Assembly: GCF_023544445.1 (NCBI RefSeq)
Contig: NZ_JALPVJ010000020.1
Span: 104,211-168,210, forward strand
DNA length: 64,000 bases
Direction of reading: 5' to 3'
From: Actinoplanes sp. M2I2
GTDB taxonomy: Bacteria; Actinomycetota; Actinomycetes; Mycobacteriales; Micromonosporaceae
The notes under the pieces: generated by a model
Databases searched by the model: none
Seen by the model: the letters and a program-made list of their open reading frames with translations, nothing else
What the model was told of the DNA's origin: nothing
Translations under genes and position numbers: made by a program
Part shown: one piece after another, positions 58,988-64,000 of the stretch
Numbering within the stretch: the first letter of the stretch is position 1
Layout of the letters: every line of letters starts with the position of its first letter

Positions 58988-59503
58988 TCAGACGTCGGCC
59001 GTGCAGGAGGCCGGCGGGCTCAGGGTGTCGACGAGGCGGGTGGCGGCGGGGACGTGCTTCGCGTACGCCCTCGGGTAGGCCGACACCTGGACGGCCTGGG
59101 CCGCCTCGGTCATCCGCATCTGCTGCCAGCCGTCGACGGTGAGCAGCTTGTCGTAGAACTTGCCGGTCTGGTACGCCGGGTCGGACAGCTGCTCGGGCGA
59201 TCCCCAGCCCTGGCTCGGGCGCTGCTGGAACAGGCCGATCGAGTCCCGGTCGCCGCTCCGCAGGTTGCGCAGCCGGGACTCCTGCAGGGCGGTGGCGATC
59301 GCGATCACCTGGCCCTCGACCGGCACCCGGCGCCGGGCGCCGATGGTGACGATGAGACGCGCGTGGGCCAGTTGCTCGGCACTCCAGTCGCCCGGGGCCG
59401 ATGCGGCCGCCGAGGTGGGTGGGCAGGCCGCGTCGGCTCGGAGCAACGGACTGACGGCGAAACCGGCCACCACGGCGAGAACGATCACGAACAACGCGCG
59501 CAC
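58988..59503 (-). CDS. Secreted lysozyme/transglycosylase-like protein
   Basis: This 171-residue protein has a signal peptide (about 1-26) and a compact domain with AIATALQESRLRNLRSGDRD, SIGLFQQRPSQGWGSPEQL and FYDKLLTVDGWQQMRMTEAA. This arrangement is that of a small lysozyme-like or transglycosylase-like fold common in actinobacterial secreted proteins, with Glu in LQESRL as the candidate catalytic acid. It is probably a cell-wall-acting or structural secreted protein. It ends with a Cys-containing tail that may pair with Cys27. It lies upstream of the GH43 gene on the same strand with a 71-base gap. Confidence 0.75.
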   Translation of the reverse strand: MRALFVIVLAVVAGFAVSPLLRADAACPPTSAAASAPGDWSAEQLAHARLIVTIGARRRVPVEGQVIAIATALQESRLRNLRSGDRDSIGLFQQRPSQGWGSPEQLSDPAYQTGKFYDKLLTVDGWQQMRMTEAAQAVQVSAYPRAYAKHVPAATRLVDTLSPPASCTADV

Positions 59504-59599
59504 GGCGAAGGGGCACCTTCCGGTCGGGGATCCGGCGAAGGGTACCGGCCCGGATCATGGCCGGGGAACAAGGCCCGGTCCGGCGATGCTGAAATCTTC

Positions 59600-60619
59600 G
59601 TGATCGACTCCGAACCGCGATTGTCTCTGCTCGACCGTTCCCGTACCCGCGTCGGCGAGGCCGACTGGGAGGCGCTCCGGAGCACGGTGACCCGCGCGGC
59701 GAACGCCGAACGGCTGGGCTACGACCGGTTCTGGGTCGCCGAGCACCACGGGGTTCCGGGGATCGCGGGCGCGGCCCCGGCGGTGCTCCTCGCGGCCGTC
59801 GCCGGCGCGACGACGACCATCCGGATCGGCTCGGCCGGGGTGATGCTGCCCCACCACCAGCCGCTCGTCGTCGCCGAGCAGTTCGCCACGCTGACCGCTT
59901 TCGCGGCCGGCCGGGTCGATCTGGGCGTGGGGCGCTCGCCCGGTTTCACCGCCCCCGTACGCCGGGCGTTGCGGCAGACCGAGCCCGACTTCACCGCGGA
60001 TCTGACCGAGTTGCTGGGTTTCCTCACCGGCACGGCCGAGATCAGCGTGCACCCGCAGCCGCGGGGCGCGGTCCCGCTGTACGCGCTGGCCACCGGGAGC
60101 GGCCTGCGGGTCGCGGCCGAGCTCGGGCTGCCGGTCGTCGTGGGCGGTCCGCTGCTCGGGGTCGGCGGCGACCCGGCACCCGGGCTGTCGGCGCTGGCCG
60201 AATACCGGCGCGCCTTCCGGCCGTCGCCGCGGCAGCCCGGGCCGTGGGTCGGGATCAGCCTCGACGTGCTGGTCGCCGACACCGCCGCCGAGGCCGCCGA
60301 CCTGCTGCTGCCCGAGGCCTGGGCGATGGCCCGCAGCCGTACGGCCGGCGTGTTCCCGCCGCTGGAACCGGTGGAGGCGGTCCGCGCCGCCGCCCGGACC
60401 CCGCGCCAGCAGCAGTACCTGGAGCAGACCGTCGCGGCGGCGATCACCGGCACGCCCGCTCAGGTCGAGAGCCGGCTGGCCGAGCTGCTCGACCGCACCG
60501 GGGCGGCCGAGCTGGTCGCCGCGGGCAGCACGTTCGACCGGGCCGCCCTGGCCGCGTCGGATTCCGCGCTGGCCGCATTGTTCGGCCGGGCAACCCACTT
60601 CGGGACCGCGCGTCCATAG
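59600..60619 (+). CDS. LLM-class flavin-dependent oxidoreductase
   Basis: This 339-residue luciferase-like monooxygenase has the typical words RLGYDRFWVAEHHGVPGIAG near 37-56, IRIGSAGVMLPHHQPLVVAE near 75 and RVDLGVGRSPGF near 108. The C-terminal part (QQQYLEQTVAAAITGTPAQV) is also typical of the MsnO8-like subgroup. It uses reduced FMN and oxygen on an unknown substrate. The GTG at 59600 is the best start because the family begins with a short strand such as LSLLDRS; no strong ribosome binding site is visible. It is 47 bases upstream of a DUF574 methyltransferase gene in the same direction. Confidence 0.85.
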   Translation: MIDSEPRLSLLDRSRTRVGEADWEALRSTVTRAANAERLGYDRFWVAEHHGVPGIAGAAPAVLLAAVAGATTTIRIGSAGVMLPHHQPLVVAEQFATLTAFAAGRVDLGVGRSPGFTAPVRRALRQTEPDFTADLTELLGFLTGTAEISVHPQPRGAVPLYALATGSGLRVAAELGLPVVVGGPLLGVGGDPAPGLSALAEYRRAFRPSPRQPGPWVGISLDVLVADTAAEAADLLLPEAWAMARSRTAGVFPPLEPVEAVRAAARTPRQQQYLEQTVAAAITGTPAQVESRLAELLDRTGAAELVAAGSTFDRAALAASDSALAALFGRATHFGTARP

Positions 60620-60665
60620 TGGAAGGCCTATGCTGACGACCTCATCGGTTTCCGGGAGGACGCGC

Positions 60666-61454
60666 GTGTCGAACGACGAACAGCGGTATCCGGACGTGGA
60701 CACTTCCGTCCCGCAGACCGCGCGGATCTGGAACTACCTGCTCGGCGGCAAGGACAACTTCGCCGTGGACCGGGCGGTCGCCGACCAGATCCTCGCCGCC
60801 CAGCCCGAGCTGGCCGAGCACGCCCGCCTCAGCCGCGACTTCCATGGGCGCGCCGTGCGCCACCTGGCCGGTGCGGCCGGCGTCCGCCAGTTCCTCGACA
60901 TCGGCACCGGCTTGCCCACGGCCGACAACACCCACCAGGTGGCCCAGTCCGTGGCGCCCGACAGCCGCATCGTCTATGTCGACAACGACCCGCTGGTCCT
61001 CACGCACGCCCGCGCGCTGCTCACCAGCCGACCCGAGGGCGCCACGAGCTACGTCGACGCCGACATGCACGACATGGAGCTGGTGCTGCGCGAGGCGGGC
61101 CGGACGCTCGACTTCTCGCAGCCGGTGGCGGTGCTGTTCATGGGGGTCCTCGGTCACGTCGAGGACGACGCCGTCGCGCAGACCATGGTGGGCCGGGCGA
61201 TGGACGCGGTCCCGGCCGGCAGTCATCTCGTCCTGTGCGACGGCACCGACATCACTCCCGAGGTGGTGGACGCGGCCCGGATCTGGAACGAGTCGGCCGC
61301 CCTGCCGTACCACCTGCGCAGCCCGGCCCGCCTGGCCCAGCTCTTCGACGGTCTCGAGCTCGTCGACCCGGGTCTGGTGTCGGTCACCCGGTGGCGGCCC
61401 GACACCGAGGTGCGCGAGATCGACCAGTACGGCGGTGTCGGCCGCAAACCGTGA
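60666..61454 (+). CDS. DUF574 SAM-dependent methyltransferase
   Basis: This 262-residue protein of the DUF574/Methyltransf_19 family has RIWNYLLGGKDNFAVDRAVA near 20-39, the SAM motif QFLDIGTGLPTADNTHQVAQ near 75-94, RIVYVDNDPLVLTHARALL near 101 and the late strand AVLFMGVLGHVEDD. The substrate is unknown. The family is expanded in actinomycetes. The GTG at 60666 has GGGAGGA seven bases upstream. Its paralogue lies immediately downstream in the opposite orientation (61464-62345), so the two genes converge with only nine bases between. Confidence 0.92.
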   Translation: MSNDEQRYPDVDTSVPQTARIWNYLLGGKDNFAVDRAVADQILAAQPELAEHARLSRDFHGRAVRHLAGAAGVRQFLDIGTGLPTADNTHQVAQSVAPDSRIVYVDNDPLVLTHARALLTSRPEGATSYVDADMHDMELVLREAGRTLDFSQPVAVLFMGVLGHVEDDAVAQTMVGRAMDAVPAGSHLVLCDGTDITPEVVDAARIWNESAALPYHLRSPARLAQLFDGLELVDPGLVSVTRWRPDTEVREIDQYGGVGRKP

Positions 61455-61463
61455 GCTGACGGG

Positions 61464-62345
61464 TCAGGGCTTGCGGGCCACCCCGCCGTAGACGGAAACC
61501 TGGTCGTCCGAGGGTGCCGGCTGACCGGTGGGGTCGCCCAGGTCGGGCCGCCAGGCGGGCAGGATCTGCAGGCCCGGGTCGACCAGGTCGAGCCCGGTGA
61601 AGAACCGCTCGATCTGCGGCCGGGGCCGGACCTTCATGGTGACGCCCTGGCGCCGGTAGACCTCGGCCACCTGCTCCCACGCCTCCGGGCGGAAGTCGCC
61701 GGTCAGGTGGGACAGCGCGAGATAGCTGCCCGCCGGCAGCGCGGCCAGGAGCCGCTCGACGATCGTCCACGGGTCGTGCTCGTCGCCGACGAAATGCAGC
61801 ACCGCGATGAGCAGCAGTCCCACCGGGCGATCGAGGTCGAGCGCGTCGGTCGACGCCACCGAGTCGAGGATCGCGTCGATGTCGCGCAGGTCGGCGTCCA
61901 GATAGTCGGTACGGCCGTCCGGGTGGCTGGTCAGCAGCGCGCGGGCGTGTGCGAGCACGATCGGGTCGTTGTCCACATAGACGATCCGGGAGCGGGGGTT
62001 GATGCTCTGGGCCACGTGGTGCACGTTCGGCGCGCTCGGTATGCCGGTGCCGATGTCGAGGAACTGGTCGATGCCCTGCTCGGCCAGGAAGCGGACGGCC
62101 CGGCGCAGGAACAGCCGGTTCTGTTGCGGGGGGATCCGGCTGTCCGGGTTGGCCTGCAGGCCCTTCTCGGCCGCGGCCCGGTCAGCCGCGAAGTTGTCCT
62201 TGCCGCCGAGCAGGTAGTCGTAGACCCGGGCCGGGTGCGGCCGATCGGTGCGCAGGTCTCGCTGGGTTTCGAACGGCTGGGTCTCGGACGGCTGGGTCTC
62301 GGACGGCTGGGTCTCGGACGGCTGGGTCTCGGACGGCTGAGCCAT
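61464..62345 (-). CDS. DUF574 SAM-dependent methyltransferase with repeated N-terminus
   Basis: This 293-residue paralogue of the preceding enzyme shares RVYDYLLGGKDNFAADRAAA, QFLDIGTGIPSAPNVHHVAQ and RIVYVDNDPIVLAHARALL. The first 25 residues consist of pentapeptide repeats (QPSET four times and QPFET once) encoded by a 15-base tandem repeat and are absent from the paralogue. I chose the ATG at 62345 because AAGGGG lies nine bases upstream; an in-frame GTG at 62351 is possible. The two methyltransferase genes may act on related substrates; no substrate is indicated. Confidence 0.92.
   Translation of the reverse strand: MAQPSETQPSETQPSETQPSETQPFETQRDLRTDRPHPARVYDYLLGGKDNFAADRAAAEKGLQANPDSRIPPQQNRLFLRRAVRFLAEQGIDQFLDIGTGIPSAPNVHHVAQSINPRSRIVYVDNDPIVLAHARALLTSHPDGRTDYLDADLRDIDAILDSVASTDALDLDRPVGLLLIAVLHFVGDEHDPWTIVERLLAALPAGSYLALSHLTGDFRPEAWEQVAEVYRRQGVTMKVRPRPQIERFFTGLDLVDPGLQILPAWRPDLGDPTGQPAPSDDQVSVYGGVARKP
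62261..62340. repeat. 15-base tandem repeat at the start of the DUF574 gene
   Basis: Five copies of GGCTGGGTCTCGGAC (the innermost diverged to GGCTGGGTTTCGAAC) encode QPSET repeats directly after the start codon. Unit length keeps the frame at any copy number. Confidence 0.9.
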
Positions 62346-62522
62346 GTTCACGGTCCCCTTCCGGCGGCCGCACGAGACGTGGGCCGATCCCTGCGGAAAT
62401 ACTAGGGACCGGCCGCGTCGCCGTCGAGGTACCGGACGGCGCGACTATGGTCGGACTCGTCGCGTCCGAGAACATCCGGCCCTTCCCGCCGGCGCGATCC
62501 CGTCGCGCCGAGAGGACACCCG

Positions 62523-63257
62523 ATGCACCCACGATTCGCCGAACTGGCCTGGGCCCCCACCGGTATCGGGGAGATCAGCCTGCGGCGGCGGCTCGACCCG
62601 ACCACCGAGACCGAGGTGTACGAGGTCAAGCTCGGCGACGAGTACCTGATGTCGAGCCTGTTCACGGTGGCCGAGGAGGAACTGGCCCGGCTCACCCTGG
62701 CCACCCTGCCCGGCGCCCCGCTGGACGTCGTCGTCGGCGGTCTCGGTCTCGGCTACACCGCCCGCGCGGCTCTGGCCGACGACCGGGTCCGGTCGATGAC
62801 CGTGGTCGAGGCGCTGGGCCCGGTGATCGACTGGCATCGTCAGGATCTGCTCCCCGGGGCCCGCAGCCTCACCGCCGACCCCCGCACCACGCTGCTCGAG
62901 GGTGATTTCTTCGCGCTGTTGCGGGACGGCGCCGGCTTCGACCCGGCCGATCCCGGCCGCCGCTTCGACGCGATCCTGGTCGACATCGACCATTCCCCGG
63001 TCAACGTGCTGGCCCCGGCCCACGCCGACCTCTACACCCCGGCCGGCCTGGCCCGGCTCGGCCGGCGACTGCGTCCCGGCGGCGCCTTCGGCCTGTGGTC
63101 CGACGACGCCCCCGAGGACACGTTCCTGGCCGTCCTGCGGCAGTCCTTCGCGACGGTGGCCGCCCACGTGGTGCCCTTCGCCAATCCGCTGACCGGTGGC
63201 ACCTCGACCAACACCGTCTACGTCGCCACCACGGCCGGCCCCGGCCCGCGCCCCTGA
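62523..63257 (+). CDS. Spermidine synthase-like methyltransferase-fold protein
   Basis: This 244-residue protein of the spermine/spermidine synthase-like fold has VVVGGLGLGYTARAALADD as the nucleotide-binding loop near 70, VVEALGPVIDWHRQDLLPG near 96, ARSLTADPRTTLLEGDFFAL and an Asp-rich FDAILVDIDHSPVNVL near 155. The N-terminal beta-strand domain of true polyamine synthases is short, and no partner for decarboxylated SAM synthesis is adjacent, so polyamine synthesis is not certain. It abuts a convergent STAS gene with no spacer and is divergent from the DUF574 gene (about 180 bases between). Confidence 0.85.
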   Translation: MHPRFAELAWAPTGIGEISLRRRLDPTTETEVYEVKLGDEYLMSSLFTVAEEELARLTLATLPGAPLDVVVGGLGLGYTARAALADDRVRSMTVVEALGPVIDWHRQDLLPGARSLTADPRTTLLEGDFFALLRDGAGFDPADPGRRFDAILVDIDHSPVNVLAPAHADLYTPAGLARLGRRLRPGGAFGLWSDDAPEDTFLAVLRQSFATVAAHVVPFANPLTGGTSTNTVYVATTAGPGPRP

Positions 63258-63638
63258 TCAGTGGTGGCCCGGCTCCGGGATCGCGCCGGCCGCACGCGGC
63301 TCGGCCCGCAGGAAATCGGCGAGATCGACCAGGTGCAGCACGGTGCCGACCAGCGGCCGTACGTTGATCAGGCGGACAGCCGCGTCCTGGGCAGCCGCGT
63401 GCCGGTAGATGGTGATGAGCGCGGTGACGCCGGCCGCGTCGAGAAAGTGCATGCCGGCCGCGTCGAGCACCACGTGCGCGGGAGCGTGCCGGTCGATGGC
63501 GTCTATGACGGTTCCCTGCAGAAGGGGTGCGGTGGCCATGTCGACCTCCCCGGCGACGGTGACTCCCAGGGTCCCGTCACCTCGTGAGGTCACCTCGACG
63601 GCGAGTGGTGACCGCGTGTCCCGCTCGAAGTTGTTCAC
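63258..63638 (-). CDS. STAS-domain anti-sigma-factor antagonist
   Basis: This 126-residue protein of the SpoIIAA/RsbV type has VTVAGEVDMATAPLLQGTV near 29-47, HVVLDAAGMHFLDAAGVTAL near 62-81 (the Ser that is phosphorylated in RsbV is Asp or Ala here: in FLDAAG the Ser of the usual DSSG is replaced) and a C-terminal helix pair. The missing phosphoacceptor suggests constitutive binding or another mode of control. The GTG at 63638 is used because the upstream extension is basic and not family-like. No anti-sigma kinase or sigma gene is adjacent. Confidence 0.88.
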   Translation of the reverse strand: MNNFERDTRSPLAVEVTSRGDGTLGVTVAGEVDMATAPLLQGTVIDAIDRHAPAHVVLDAAGMHFLDAAGVTALITIYRHAAAQDAAVRLINVRPLVGTVLHLVDLADFLRAEPRAAGAIPEPGHH

Positions 63639-63873
63639 ATCACACCGCTCTGACGTAGGCGTGCCGGAATCGGCGGCACGGTGTTCGCGAAGCTCATCGC
63701 CGGGTGATGCGCGACGTCGACCGACGGCACAGTTTATGTCATAAACTCCGATCGGCAAGACGGGCGGTGAGGGCCGGAAGTGAATTATTGACGTTCATGG
63801 TCGACGGGCCGCGTCGTCGTGGGTGATACGGATTGACGGCTCTGTGCGGCTCGGCGCCGGACCGTGGGTCATC

Positions 63874-63892
63874 CAGGGCCCCGGCAAAGTCG
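63874..63892. repeat. Putative terminal inverted repeat of an insertion sequence
   Basis: CAGGGCCCCGGCAAAGTCG lies directly beyond the stop of the transposase gene and resembles the outer ends of ISAs1-type elements. The element's left end and the mate of this repeat are outside the window, so the boundary at 63874 is provisional. The region 63639-63873 between the STAS gene and this point contains no recognised gene. Confidence 0.5.
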
Positions 63893-64000
63893 TTAGATGA
63901 TGCCGAGTAGGGCCAGCGGGCGGTTGCTGTCACGGGCGTAGTGGCGGTTGGCGGCTGCGATGTTGGTGATTCCTGCGGTGCGTATGGCTCCGATGGCGGC
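63893..64000 (-). mobile_element. ISAs1-like transposase, C-terminal end (partial)
   Basis: The frame that is open at the right edge encodes AAIGAIRTAGITNIAAANRH followed by YARDSNRPLALLGII and a TAA stop at 63893. This is the conserved C-terminal segment of ISAs1-family (H-repeat-like) transposases, with the pattern IRxxGxxNIAAAxRHxARDxxRPLxLLG. Its catalytic DDE residues are outside the window, so integrity cannot be judged. A candidate terminal repeat adjoins the stop. Confidence 0.7.

Noticed and set aside
62261..62340. Short CRISPR-like array
   Set aside because: Units are contiguous without spacers and encode a regular peptide, so this is a coding tandem repeat.

Overview
The window is about 72% G+C, with gene starts using ATG and GTG and an actinobacterial gene content: PadR/TetR/MarR/XRE-MmyB regulators beside short-chain dehydrogenases, DUF574 methyltransferases, LAL-type LuxR regulators, NarL-type kinases, an actinobacterial kdp operon with two mini-subunits, and an end piece of what looks like an ISAs1-family transposase. 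This fits a soil actinomycete, most likely Micromonosporaceae (for example Actinoplanes-like). The placement is inferred from gene content only. No rRNA, tRNA, CRISPR array, phage or replication origin was seen.

Layout. 1-6.8 kb: a TetR regulator (2072-2713) whose operator box TAGAACGTTCGGT recurs upstream of three transcription units: an EthD-like gene cut by the left edge, the TetR gene itself, and a DUF308 membrane protein plus flavin disulfide reductase operon. A decayed second TetR copy lies beside the last. A PadR/membrane-protein pair and an SDR/XRE pair sit inside this regulon. 6.8-11.4 kb: an intradiol dioxygenase/SDR operon divergent from a MarR/PLP-lyase operon with duplicated 15-bp operators, an Imm1-like protein and another SDR. 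11.4-15 kb: an AraC regulator downstream of a NarL-type two-component pair. 15-20.4 kb: a small membrane protein, a mosaic glycosidase remnant, a SnoaL-like protein, an FAD monooxygenase, a GntR regulator, an orphan ECF sigma factor, a DUF1345 remnant and a DUF2625 protein. 20.4-28 kb: an MMPL transporter, an acidic 51-residue protein, XRE/MdaB/SDR, a DHFR-like protein and SelO. 28-36 kb: a complete high-affinity potassium operon (mini-ORF, kdpF, kdpA, kdpB, kdpC, kdpD, kdpE) in which kdpE has lost its DNA-binding domain. 36-45.7 kb: a MerR-ABC exporter operon, a UbiB-like kinase, DoxX, SnoaL, an SDR with an ABM remnant, an XRE regulator, a TetR/epimerase pair and a truncated hydrolase. 45.8-54.6 kb: a PQQ-propeller protein, an operon of alpha/beta hydrolase, GAF kinase and TPR protein, a large LAL regulator and a DUF998 protein. 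54.6-64 kb: TetR/hydrolase, a thioredoxin-reductase-like protein, a GH43 glycosidase, a lysozyme-like secreted protein, an LLM monooxygenase, two DUF574 methyltransferases, a spermidine-synthase-like protein, a STAS protein and the end of an insertion sequence.

Themes. Many units pair a one-component regulator with one or two redox enzymes, and most regulator genes carry recognisable palindromic operators and apparently leaderless starts. The stretch is also rich in deletion-type remnants: tetR copy, XRE with missing middle, GH71-like mosaic, DUF1345, kdpE, ABM and alpha/beta hydrolase. This suggests an accessory region under ongoing decay. Three genes carry short in-frame tandem repeats at their extreme N-termini.
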